This document shows, one piece after another, positions 1-6,207 of a DNA stretch of 7,523 nucleotides. The notes under the pieces were generated by a model. The model was not told the DNA's origin and made no database searches. It was given only the letters and a program-made list of their open reading frames with translations. The position numbers and the translations under genes were made by a program. This DNA comes from Clostridioides sp. (GTDB taxonomy: Bacteria; Bacillota; Clostridia; Peptostreptococcales; Peptostreptococcaceae): the NCBI GenBank assembly GCA_031272305.1, contig JAISUA010000124.1, positions 1 to 7,523 of the forward strand, in the 5' to 3' direction. The number at the start of each line of letters is the position of its first letter. Position 1 is the first letter of the stretch.

Positions 1-162
1 TTTGATGAAATTTTTTTTACCTCTAGTAAGAGATGTAACCATACCTGCAAGTGCTACTCCCAATGCTCCAACAAGTGCTGTAGCTGCACCTCCACCTGGC
101 ATCGAATCTTTAGAAGACAGTCTTTCTATAAATTCTATACAACTCTGCTCCGCAAATTTCAT
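1..162 (-). CDS. fchA: Cyclodeaminase/cyclohydrolase family protein (FchA-like), N-terminal 54 residues only
   Basis: Only the first 54 codons lie in the window; the frame is open to base 1 and the gene continues beyond it. The start ATG at 162-160 follows a strong GGGAGG site (171-176). The protein begins MKFAEQSCIEFIERLSS and then has a glycine-rich PGGGAATALVGALGVALAG stretch (residues 22-40), the N-terminal signature of the formiminotransferase-cyclodeaminase C-terminal family (FTCD_C). Stand-alone members of about 200 residues, called FchA in clostridia, form 5,10-methenyl-THF from 5-formimino-THF or act as methenyl-THF cyclohydrolase. It follows fhs by 56 bases on the same strand, which fits one operon for interconverting formyl- and methenyl-THF. 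The family assignment is fairly safe; the exact reaction cannot be decided from 54 residues. Confidence 0.82.
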   Translation of the reverse strand, partial: MKFAEQSCIEFIERLSSKDSMPGGGAATALVGALGVALAGMVTSLTRGKKNFIK

Positions 163-218
163 TAGGTATTCCTCCCTTCAAAATGAAGTTTTTTCATTTC
201 TTATATATATTTTTAATA

Positions 219-1889
219 CTAAAATAATCCTGAGATTACACCGTTTTCGTCTACATCTATTTTTTCTGCTGATGGAACTTTTGGAAGTCCAGGCATTTTC
301 ATTATAGCTCCTGTAAGTGCGACTATAAATCCTGCTCCTGAACAAACGTTTATTTCTCTAACAGTTATTCTAAATCCTTCTGGTCTTCCAAGTAATGTTT
401 GGTCATCAGAAAGAGAATATTGTGTTTTAGCAACGCATATTGGTAAATTTCCAAATCCTAATTTTTCTATATCAAGAATTTGTTTTTCTGCTTCTTTTGT
501 AAAATCTACACCATCAGCTCCGTAAATTTTTGTTGCTATAGCATTCATTTTTTCTTTGATGCTCATATTTTCATCATATGCAAAGTTAAAATTATTTTCT
601 CCTTCTTCTATAAGTCTAAGTACTTCTTTGGCTACAGCTTTTCCACCTTCGCCACCTTTTGCCCATACTTCTGACACAGCAACATTTACACCTAATTCTT
701 TACATTTTGATTCTACTAAATCAAGTTCTCTTTGAGTGTCAAGAGGGAATTTATTAATAGCAACAACTGCTGGCAAACCAAATACTTTAGTTATGTTTTC
801 AACATGTTTCAATAAGTTTGGAAGTCCTTTTTCAAGAGCTTCTAAGTTTTCTTCATTCAAAGAATTTTTATCTACTCCACCATTGTATTTCAACGCTCTT
901 ACAGTAGCTACAATTATTACTGCATCTGGTTTTATATCAGCCATTCTACATTTTATATCTATGAATTTTTCTGCACCTAAATCAGCTCCAAAACCTGCTT
1001 CTGTGATTACATAATCAGCAAAATGTCTTGCCATTTTAGTGGCTATGACAGAGTTGCAACCATGAGCGATATTTGCAAAAGGTCCTCCATGAACAAACGC
1101 CGGTGTTCCTTCTAATGTTTGTACAAGATTTGGTTTAAGAGCGTCTTTCAAAAGTGCTGCCATTGCTCCATTCGCTTTTAAATCTTTTGCTGTCACTGGT
1201 TTAGAATCATAAGTATATCCAATTATTATTCTACCTAATCTTTCTTTAAGATCGGCTATATTATTTGCAAGACAGAATGCTGCCATAACTTCTGATGCAA
1301 CAGTTATGTCAAATCCATCTTGACGAGGAACTCCATCTACTTTTTTTCCAAGACCATCAACTATATTTCTAAGTTGTCTGTCATTCATATCGACACATCT
1401 TCTCCAAGTAATTCTTCTAGGATCAATTCCAAGTTTATTTCCTTGATGAATATGATTGTCAATCATAGCTGCCAATAAATTATTTGCTACACCTATAGCG
1501 TGAAAATCTCCTGTAAAATGTAGATTTATATCTTCCATTGGAATAACTTGAGCATAACCTCCACCAGCTGCTCCACCTTTTATACCAAATACTGGACCAA
1601 GAGAAGGTTCTCTAAGTGCAACAACAGTATCTTTTCCTAAAAGTGATAAAGCATCTGCAACTCCTATTGTTGTTGTAGTTTTTCCTTCTCCAGCAGGAGT
1701 AGGATTGATGGCAGTTGTAAGTATAAGCTTTGCATTCTTTCCAGTAGGTTTTTTTAGTAAATTGTAATCGATTTTTGCTTTATATTTTCCATAAAGTTCA
1801 ATATCATCTTCACTAAGACCTAATTTAGATGCTATCTCTTTAATATGTTTTGGTTGTGCTTCTTGTGCTATTTGAATATCAGTTTTCAT
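219..1889 (-). CDS. fhs: Formate--tetrahydrofolate ligase (formyl-THF synthetase)
   Basis: This cytosolic enzyme makes 10-formyl-THF from formate, THF and ATP, feeding purine and formyl-Met-tRNA synthesis or the folate branch of anaerobic one-carbon metabolism. At 556 residues it has the full family length. Visible motifs are the ATP P-loop TPAGEGKTTTT (64-74), the LREPSLGPVFGIKGGAAGGG stretch (92-111), MEDINLHFTGDFHAI (118-132), RALKYNGG (331-338) and VVAINKFPLDT (375-385). The ATG at 1889 has a GGAGG site in TTGGAGGAATTTTAA just upstream, and no earlier start is needed. An fchA-like gene follows after 56 bases and acts on the next folate intermediates. A 177-base gap to maf upstream may hold its own promoter. 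No frameshift or missing motif was noticed. Confidence 0.98.
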   Translation of the reverse strand: MKTDIQIAQEAQPKHIKEIASKLGLSEDDIELYGKYKAKIDYNLLKKPTGKNAKLILTTAINPTPAGEGKTTTTIGVADALSLLGKDTVVALREPSLGPVFGIKGGAAGGGYAQVIPMEDINLHFTGDFHAIGVANNLLAAMIDNHIHQGNKLGIDPRRITWRRCVDMNDRQLRNIVDGLGKKVDGVPRQDGFDITVASEVMAAFCLANNIADLKERLGRIIIGYTYDSKPVTAKDLKANGAMAALLKDALKPNLVQTLEGTPAFVHGGPFANIAHGCNSVIATKMARHFADYVITEAGFGADLGAEKFIDIKCRMADIKPDAVIIVATVRALKYNGGVDKNSLNEENLEALEKGLPNLLKHVENITKVFGLPAVVAINKFPLDTQRELDLVESKCKELGVNVAVSEVWAKGGEGGKAVAKEVLRLIEEGENNFNFAYDENMSIKEKMNAIATKIYGADGVDFTKEAEKQILDIEKLGFGNLPICVAKTQYSLSDDQTLLGRPEGFRITVREINVCSGAGFIVALTGAIMKMPGLPKVPSAEKIDVDENGVISGLF

Positions 1890-2021
1890 TTAAAATTCCT
1901 CCAAATAAATATTTTTTATACTTTTTTTCAATATGTTTTTCCTAAGAATTTTAGAAATTATAATTTTGTTGCTTAATTATACTTTTTTAATTTTATTTCA
2001 ACTTCCTATAAGTCTTCTTTT

Positions 2022-2027
2022 ATTATA
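2022..2027 (-). promoter_or_regulatory. Candidate -10 element upstream of fhs
   Basis: A perfect TATAAT on the minus strand lies in the 177-base gap between maf and fhs, about 130 bases before the fhs start. No good -35 hexamer sits at 16-18 bases; the positions there read CGGAAA or TCGGAA. In DNA this AT-rich a TATAAT can arise by chance, so this is only a candidate. A further TATAAT lies closer to fhs, also without a convincing -35. Just upstream is CGG-AAATTTA-CCG followed by six T, a three-base-pair stem too weak to call a terminator. I recognise no riboswitch in the gap. Confidence 0.25.
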
Positions 2028-2066
2028 CTATAAAAAACGGTAAATTTCCGAACAAAATTTCAATTT

Positions 2067-2660
2067 TTATAAAAAATGTTCTTGTTTTAATAAATCTATA
2101 TGAAATTCACTTCTTAATAGATCGCTTACCTTAGAAATCGGAAAACCTACTATATTGAAAAAATCACCTTCTATGCTTTCAACCAAAAGTGCACCATAAC
2201 CTTGTATGCCATAAGCACCGGCTTTATCAACGTATTCTCCTGTATCCAAATAATCATTTATATTTTTATCAGTCAATTTTTTAAATTTAACTTCTGTAAC
2301 AACAAAATCGTTTATTATTTTATTATTACTTAAATTTATAAGTGAAAATCCTGTTATTACTTTATGTTTTTTATTTGATAGACTCGAAATCATCTCAAAA
2401 GCCTCTAATCTATTCAAAGGTTTTCCTAAAATTTTATCATTTAAAACAACTATAGTATCGGCACTTATTACTAAATCATTATTGTTCTTTTTTGCAACAA
2501 ACATTCCCTTTTCAAAAGATAATCTTTTCACTAGATCGATTGGAGATTCTTGTTCTAACATAGATTCATCTATATCTGCTTTTATCACTTGAAAATCCAA
2601 ATGATATCTATGTAAAATTTCTCTTCTTCTTGGAGAAGCTGATGCCAAAATAATTTTCAT
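2067..2660 (-). CDS. maf: Maf family nucleoside triphosphate pyrophosphatase
   Basis: Maf proteins are cytosolic house-cleaning pyrophosphatases that hydrolyse nucleoside triphosphates, dTTP/UTP and modified pyrimidines in the YhdE-type branch, to monophosphates. At 197 residues it has the usual length. Motifs are the N-terminal ASASPRRREIL (6-16), DESMLEQESP then DLVKRLS (31-48), SADTIVV with Asp68 (66-72), GKP (79-81), AGAYGIQG (147-154) and NIVGFPI (169-175). The GKP and GIQG versions suggest the dTTP/UTP subtype, but this is inference. An in-frame ATG eight codons earlier (2684) overlaps the Shine-Dalgarno itself; the ATG at 2660 starts exactly at the conserved MKIILASASPRR and has AAGGAG about nine bases upstream, so I chose it. 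The gene lies 126 bases after pyrR, in a gap filled mostly by decayed copies of the pyrR 3' end. Confidence 0.95.
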   Translation of the reverse strand: MKIILASASPRRREILHRYHLDFQVIKADIDESMLEQESPIDLVKRLSFEKGMFVAKKNNNDLVISADTIVVLNDKILGKPLNRLEAFEMISSLSNKKHKVITGFSLINLSNNKIINDFVVTEVKFKKLTDKNINDYLDTGEYVDKAGAYGIQGYGALLVESIEGDFFNIVGFPISKVSDLLRSEFHIDLLKQEHFL

Positions 2661-2691
2661 TTTAAATATCTCCTTACTAATCAATACTAAC

Positions 2692-2837
2692 TATTTATTC
2701 CTTGTTACTTAATTTTCGGCTTTTATTTCTTCTACTTTCACTATTTATTGTTACTTAATCTTCGCCATCTATTTATTCTACTCTTACTATTTATTTATTG
2801 TTACTGAATCTTCACCATCTATTTCTTCTACTCTCAC
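2692..2837 (-). repeat. Three degenerate tandem copies of the pyrR 3' end, two of them non-coding
   Basis: On the minus strand three units follow head to tail: 2837-2788 (50 bases, inside pyrR), 2787-2742 (46 bases) and 2741-2692 (50 bases). By hand alignment the first and second match at 42 of 46 positions plus a 4-base gap, the second and third at 39 of 46, and the first and third at 40 of 50. The first unit encodes the true PyrR C-terminus, VRVEEIDGEDSVTIN. Read in the same phase the second gives VRVE-stop-IDGED-stop-VTIN and the third gives VKVEEIKAEN-stop-VTRNK. The copies thus look like duplications of coding DNA that later decayed. They fill most of the pyrR-maf gap and contain no terminator-like hairpin. 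Confidence 0.9.
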
Positions 2838-3320
2838 TGTTATCTCTTCACTTCGTGATGTAGGTACATTTTTTCCTACATAATCTGCTCTTATAGGAAG
2901 CTCTCTATGACCTCTATCAACTAATACAGCAAGTTGTATTGCACTTGGACGTCCTATGTCTATTATTGCATCAAGTGCTGCTCTTACAGTTCTTCCAGTA
3001 TATAAAACATCATCAACTAGCACTACGATTTTTCCATGAATATCAAAATCTAAAAACGATCCTTTGACAACTGGAGTTTCTTTAAATTTATCTAAATCAT
3101 CTCTGTAAAGAGTAACATCTATTGTTCCTGTTTGTAATTTTTGATTTTCTATTTCTCCTATTTTCTGTGCGATTCTCTCTGCAAGAGGTATTCCTCTTGT
3201 TCTCACACCAATGATTACAACATTTTCAATTCCTTTATTTTTCTCAATTATTTCGTGACTTATTCTAGTTATAGCTCTCGAAATTTGAGTTTTATCCATA
3301 ATCTGTGATCTTTCTCCCAT
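2787..3320 (-). CDS. pyrR: Bifunctional pyr operon regulator / uracil phosphoribosyltransferase PyrR
   Basis: PyrR binds pyr mRNA leaders in response to UMP/UTP to promote transcription attenuation, and also has uracil phosphoribosyltransferase activity. The 177-residue protein matches the family length (Bacillus about 181). It shows ITRISHEIIEKNKG (17-30), VRTRGIPLAERIA (39-51), TLYRDDL (70-76), the PRPP-binding loop VVLVDDVLYTGRT (99-111, Asp103-Asp104) and RPSAIQLAVLVDRGHRELPI (124-143). The ATG at 3320 gives the family N-terminus but has no adjacent Shine-Dalgarno; a strong AGGAGG lies 38 bases upstream beyond a hairpin and a three-codon frame. A second ATG at 3299 would trim seven residues that align with other PyrRs. 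I recognise no PyrR-binding leader nearby, and no pyrimidine biosynthesis gene is in the window. Tandem copies of its last 50 bases follow the stop. Confidence 0.96.
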   Translation of the reverse strand: MGERSQIMDKTQISRAITRISHEIIEKNKGIENVVIIGVRTRGIPLAERIAQKIGEIENQKLQTGTIDVTLYRDDLDKFKETPVVKGSFLDFDIHGKIVVLVDDVLYTGRTVRAALDAIIDIGRPSAIQLAVLVDRGHRELPIRADYVGKNVPTSRSEEITVRVEEIDGEDSVTINK

Positions 3321-3329
3321 GATAATTTT

Positions 3330-3364
3330 ATGTGTTTTTATTTACAAACACATCTATACCTCCT
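3330..3364 (-). promoter_or_regulatory. pyrR translation-initiation region: strong SD, mini-frame Met-Cys-Leu-stop and hairpin
   Basis: On the minus strand AGGAGG (3364-3359) is followed at five bases by ATG TGT TTG TAA (3353-3342), a near-ideal start for a three-codon peptide in the same frame as pyrR. The ATG also begins an 8-bp perfect stem, ATGTGTTT (3353-3346) with AAACACAT (3337-3330), with an 8-base loop. The pyrR ATG at 3320 lies nine bases after the stem. If the hairpin folds, the Shine-Dalgarno and the pyrR ATG are separated by 5 plus 9 unpaired bases. Otherwise ribosomes may read the tripeptide and reinitiate. The elements are plain in the sequence; the mechanism is inference. Confidence 0.6.
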
Positions 3365-3381
3365 ACCATAACAATATTTAT

Positions 3382-3387
3382 ATTATA
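3382..3387 (-). promoter_or_regulatory. Candidate -10 element upstream of pyrR
   Basis: A TATAAT on the minus strand lies about 18 bases before the AGGAGG of the pyrR initiation region, a reasonable place for a promoter giving a short leader. The -35 position at 16-17 bases reads CAGCAA or ACAGCA, unlike TTGACA. The 144-base gap between the pseudouridine synthase gene and pyrR is AT-rich, so chance occurrence is likely. Confidence 0.25.
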
Positions 3388-3446
3388 ATAACAAAATTTT
3401 CTTTTGCTGTTTTTATCCACATATATCTTTTGCTATTTCTAAAATT

Positions 3447-3476
3447 AAGATAAATTATCATTTTCTAATTTATCTT
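3447..3476 (-). terminator. AT-rich hairpin over the stop codon of the pseudouridine synthase gene
   Basis: AAGATAAATTA (3447-3457) and TAATTTATCTT (3466-3476) are perfect 11-base inverted repeats with an 8-base loop. The stop codon of the upstream gene (3467-3465) is at the edge of the loop. On the minus strand the stem is followed only by AATTTT, so it is a weak terminator at best; on the plus strand a run of five or six T follows. The stem has just two G-C pairs. It could be a weak terminator or a 3'-end structure. Confidence 0.4.
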
Positions 3477-4589
3477 TTTCAGCAGTTCCTTAAAATATTC
3501 TGGTAATTCCGAATTAAATTCCATGTATATATTTTTTGTTGGATGTACAAATCCTAAAGTTTTGGCGTGCAAAGTCTGTCCATTTGCTTTTATTTTTTCA
3601 TTTTTGTTTCCATAGACTTTATCTCCTAAAAGTGGATGTTTGATATATGCAGAATGCACTCTTATTTGATGTGTTCTTCCAGTTTCAAGAGTTGCTTTTG
3701 CATATGTGTATTTATCAAAGATTTTTATAGGTTCAAAATGAGTAATAGCTCTTTTTCCATTTGGAACAACAGCCATTTTCAATCTATCATTAGGATTTCT
3801 ACCTATATTTGCATTTACAGTTACACTTTCGTTTAATATTCCATTGCAAATAAAGTGATATTCTCTTTTTATATCATGCGTAGAAAATTTTTCTGCCAAT
3901 ATTTTATGTGCTTTATTTGTTTTACATACAACTAAAAGACCTGATGTATCCTTATCTATCCTATGCACAATTCCTGGTCTTTTATCATCCTCATTATAAC
4001 TAGATAACTTACCATTCGTATGATAAAGTAGTGCATTTACAAGAGTTCCATCATAATTGCCAGCTCCCATATGCACTACCATTCCTTGTTCTTTATTAAC
4101 GACAATTATATCTTCATCTTCATATACAATTTCAACTGGAATATTTTGAGGTTCAATATTAATTTTTGAACTAATCTCTATAGAAATTTTAACTTCTTGA
4201 TTTTTTTTAAGTAGATATTTTGATTTTTCTACTTTTCCATTTACCAAAACTTCACCTTTTTTAATTAACTTTTGAATAAAACTTCTTGAAAAATCAGGTA
4301 GATTTTCTGACAAAAATACATCCAACCTTTTATTTTCATCGCTGGAATCTGTATAAAAAATTTTAGGATTTTCAATCTCGTCTTCAATCACATTTTTGTT
4401 CTCGTTTTCAACCTCATTTTCGATCTCTTTTTTGTTCTCGTTTTCAACCTCATCTTCAATACCATTTTCAATCTCGTTTTCAACCTTATTTTCAATAGCA
4501 TTTTCAAATTCATTCTCAATCTCAAAAAATATATTATTATTATTCTCAGTTAAAGCTTTGTTTTGTATAAAATCATCATTTTGTTTCAT
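3465..4589 (-). CDS. rluD: RluA/RluD-family 23S rRNA pseudouridine synthase with acidic repeat extension
   Basis: The enzyme isomerises uridine to pseudouridine, in RluD-type members in helix 69 of 23S rRNA. An S4 RNA-binding domain (RLDVFLSENL to GEVLVNGK, about 88-119) precedes the catalytic domain with GIVHRIDKDTSGLLVV (207-222, catalytic Asp212), ETGRTHQIRVH (302-312) and a C-terminal LHAKTLGFVHP (340-350). At 374 residues it is longer than the usual roughly 300, because residues 1-75 form an Asn/Glu-rich leader with about four 12-residue repeats (23-74). I chose the ATG at 4589, with GGAAAGG upstream, over the ATG at 4607, which has no ribosome binding site. It overlaps lspA by 14 bases, suggesting translational coupling; lspA next to this family is common in Firmicutes. 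The RluD subtype rests on order and similarity, so the target uridines are not certain. Confidence 0.93.
   Translation of the reverse strand: MKQNDDFIQNKALTENNNNIFFEIENEFENAIENKVENEIENGIEDEVENENKKEIENEVENENKNVIEDEIENPKIFYTDSSDENKRLDVFLSENLPDFSRSFIQKLIKKGEVLVNGKVEKSKYLLKKNQEVKISIEISSKINIEPQNIPVEIVYEDEDIIVVNKEQGMVVHMGAGNYDGTLVNALLYHTNGKLSSYNEDDKRPGIVHRIDKDTSGLLVVCKTNKAHKILAEKFSTHDIKREYHFICNGILNESVTVNANIGRNPNDRLKMAVVPNGKRAITHFEPIKIFDKYTYAKATLETGRTHQIRVHSAYIKHPLLGDKVYGNKNEKIKANGQTLHAKTLGFVHPTKNIYMEFNSELPEYFKELLKKIN
4368..4523 (-). repeat. In-frame 36-base (12-residue) tandem repeat in the pseudouridine synthase gene
   Basis: Read on the minus strand, four consecutive 36-base units encode EIENEFENAIEN, KVENEIENGIED, EVENENKKEIEN and EVENENKNVIED, followed by a partial EIEN. 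The third and fourth units share an identical 25-base block (4429-4453 and 4393-4417). The unit length is a multiple of three, so gain or loss of units keeps the frame. The encoded segment is strongly acidic and rich in Asn, with a hydrophobic residue at every fourth position in many units. It lies before the S4 domain and is absent from typical family members. Confidence 0.9.
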
Positions 4590-5037
4590 TTTGTTTCGCC
4601 TTTCCATCTACAAATAGAATATACACGCATAACAATATTGTTCCAACAACTAAATATGAATCTGCAACATTGAAAACATACTGCCAAATAAATCTAAAAT
4701 CCAAAAAATCTATTACATAACCTATTCTTACCCTGTCTATCATATTTCCTATAGCACCTGCAACAATAAGGCTAATTATCACACTAAAAAACGCTGATTG
4801 TTTTTTTATAAGTAAATAATATAATCCTAATAAAGTAGCTATAATTGCAATTATTACAAAAATCATTTGATTATCCTTGAAAAATCCAAATGCTGCTCCT
4901 CTATTTTCAACATATGTCAAATGAAAAAACTTATCTATGACAGGTAATGTATCAATAGGTCTTACATAATTCACAACTAACATTTTCGATATTTGATCTA
5001 GTGCAATAAGACCAACTATTAAAACTAAATAAACCAA
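4576..5037 (-). CDS. lspA: Lipoprotein signal peptidase (signal peptidase II)
   Basis: LspA is a membrane aspartyl protease that cleaves the signal peptide of diacylglyceryl-modified prolipoproteins. The 153-residue protein has four hydrophobic segments, as in the family: about residues 2-15, 56-77, 84-99 and 127-143. Motifs are the N-terminal ALDQISK (12-18), the VENRGAAFGFF loop (43-53), AGAIGNMIDR (93-102), YVIDFLDF with catalytic Asp110 (107-114) and FNVADS with catalytic Asp126 (122-127). The frame is open to a TTG at 5049, but that TTG overlaps the Shine-Dalgarno GGAGG (5047-5043). The TTG at 5037, five bases after GGAGG, is the likelier start; no ATG is available near the N-terminus. 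Its end overlaps the next gene by 14 bases, and trpS lies 104 bases upstream. Confidence 0.95.
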   Translation of the reverse strand: MVYLVLIVGLIALDQISKMLVVNYVRPIDTLPVIDKFFHLTYVENRGAAFGFFKDNQMIFVIIAIIATLLGLYYLLIKKQSAFFSVIISLIVAGAIGNMIDRVRIGYVIDFLDFRFIWQYVFNVADSYLVVGTILLCVYILFVDGKAKQNETK

Positions 5038-5081
5038 AACAACCTCCAAATTTTAATTTTATATAATCTTTAGCTAGATAA

Positions 5082-5101
5082 GGCGTCTGAAAACAGACGC
5101 C
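5082..5101 (-). promoter_or_regulatory. GC-rich perfect hairpin between trpS and lspA without a T-tract
   Basis: GGCGTCTG (5082-5089) and CAGACGCC (5094-5101) form an 8-bp perfect stem closed by a 4-base loop, standing out in very AT-rich surroundings. On the minus strand it is followed by TTATCTAGC and on the plus strand by CTCATC, so it lacks the T-run of an intrinsic terminator. It could be a weak or factor-dependent terminator of trpS, an mRNA 3' stabiliser or processing site, or a palindromic protein site just before lspA. The sequence does not decide. Confidence 0.5.
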
Positions 5102-5141
5102 CTCATCAAAAATACAAAAGCTTATAAAATATTTCTAAATA

Positions 5142-6206
5142 TTATCTTTCTCTAGCTACAAATCCGATTTTTTTGTATACTTTTCTCAATGTTTTTCTAG
5201 CTTTAGCTTGTGCTTTCACAGCTCCAGATGCGTAGATTTCTTTCAAGTAATCTTTATTTTCAAGTAAATATAGATATTTTTCTCTTATTGGTCTAAGTGT
5301 CTCAACAACAATTTCTGCTGTTTCTTGTTTGAAAACTCCATACCCTTTTCCTTCATACATAGAAACTATTTCTTCTACGCTTTTTCCTGAAAGATTAGCG
5401 TAAATATCAATTAGATTTTTTATTCCTGCTTGTTCGTCGCTATATCTAACAACACCTACAGAATCAGTAACACTTCTCTTTATTTTTCTAGCGATAGCAT
5501 CTGAATCATCAGCAAGTAAAATGAATGCATTTGGATCGCTGTCAGATTTGGACATTTTCTTAGAAGGATCTTGTAAACTCATAACTCTTGCTGCCTCTTT
5601 TGGCATAAATCCTTCTGGAATTTTGAAAGTGTCTGAAAATCTATTGTTGAATCTATTTGCTAAATCTCTAGTTAATTCTATATGTTGTCTTTGATCTTCT
5701 CCAACAGGTACTAAATCAGCTTGATACAACAAAATATCAGCAGCCATAAGTACTGGATAAGTAAATAGACCTGCATTTAAATTTAGTTCACTCTTCTTGG
5801 CTTTATCTTTAAATTGTGTCATTCTATTTAATTCGCCCATATATGTCATAGTATTTAGAACCCACATAAGCTCAAGATGTTCTATGACATGAGATTGAAT
5901 GAAAAGTGTACACTTCTCTGGATCGATTCCACACGCTATATATTGTGCTAAAAGTTCAAAAGTTTGTCTTCTCAAAGTTGCTGGATCTTGAGGAACTGTA
6001 ATCGCATGAAGATCAACCACACTATAATAACATTCGTAATCATCTTGGAACATTGTCCAATTTTTGATAGCTCCAAGATAATTTCCTAAAGTCATCTTAC
6101 CAGAAGGCTGTGCCCCTGAAAATATAATTTTCTTTTCTGTATTACTTTTTTCTCCAACTAAATCACTACATTTAATTTCTGTATTTTCTTTTATTATTTC
6201 ACTCAT
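5142..6206 (-). CDS. trpS: Tryptophan--tRNA ligase
   Basis: This class I aminoacyl-tRNA synthetase charges tRNA(Trp) in the cytosol. The Rossmann-fold signatures are FSGAQPSGKMTLGNYLGA (29-46, with the HIGH-like TLGNY), MAADILLYQADLVPVGEDQ (154-172, Asp157 at the tryptophan-specificity position) and KMSKS (217-221). The C-terminal helical domain ends KVYKKIGFVARER. At 354 residues it is about 25 longer than typical bacterial TrpS, because of a polar N-terminal leader (1-26) before KIIFSGAQPSG. The ATG at 6206 is well supported: AGGAGG lies eight bases upstream, inside the end of mtnN, and no other start precedes the conserved region. One base separates it from the mtnN stop, implying translational coupling. 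I see no T-box leader before it or before mtnN. Confidence 0.98.
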   Translation of the reverse strand: MSEIIKENTEIKCSDLVGEKSNTEKKIIFSGAQPSGKMTLGNYLGAIKNWTMFQDDYECYYSVVDLHAITVPQDPATLRRQTFELLAQYIACGIDPEKCTLFIQSHVIEHLELMWVLNTMTYMGELNRMTQFKDKAKKSELNLNAGLFTYPVLMAADILLYQADLVPVGEDQRQHIELTRDLANRFNNRFSDTFKIPEGFMPKEAARVMSLQDPSKKMSKSDSDPNAFILLADDSDAIARKIKRSVTDSVGVVRYSDEQAGIKNLIDIYANLSGKSVEEIVSMYEGKGYGVFKQETAEIVVETLRPIREKYLYLLENKDYLKEIYASGAVKAQAKARKTLRKVYKKIGFVARER

Positions 6207-6207
6207 T

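Noticed and set aside
176..199. Short overlapping inverted repeats (CTTC/GAAG and AAATGAA/TTCATTT) before the fchA start
   Set aside because: The stems are 4-7 bp, mostly A-T and mutually exclusive; this is expected by chance in such DNA.
2..307. Plus-strand open frame of about 100 codons across the fchA start and the fhs end
   Set aside because: It lies opposite two well-supported minus-strand genes, and its product resembles no family; it is an antisense shadow. The same applies to the plus-strand frames opposite fhs, around 3636-3836 and around 4396-4617.
3400..3434. Nine-base direct repeat TCTTTTGCT at 3400-3408 and 3426-3434 upstream of pyrR
   Set aside because: It is short and AT-rich, and nothing links it to the PyrR-binding consensus or to any known leader element.
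3321..3464. PyrR-regulated attenuator before pyrR
   Set aside because: The gap lacks a G-C-rich terminator/antiterminator pair or a PyrR-binding-loop-like sequence; only the small AT-rich hairpins already described are present.
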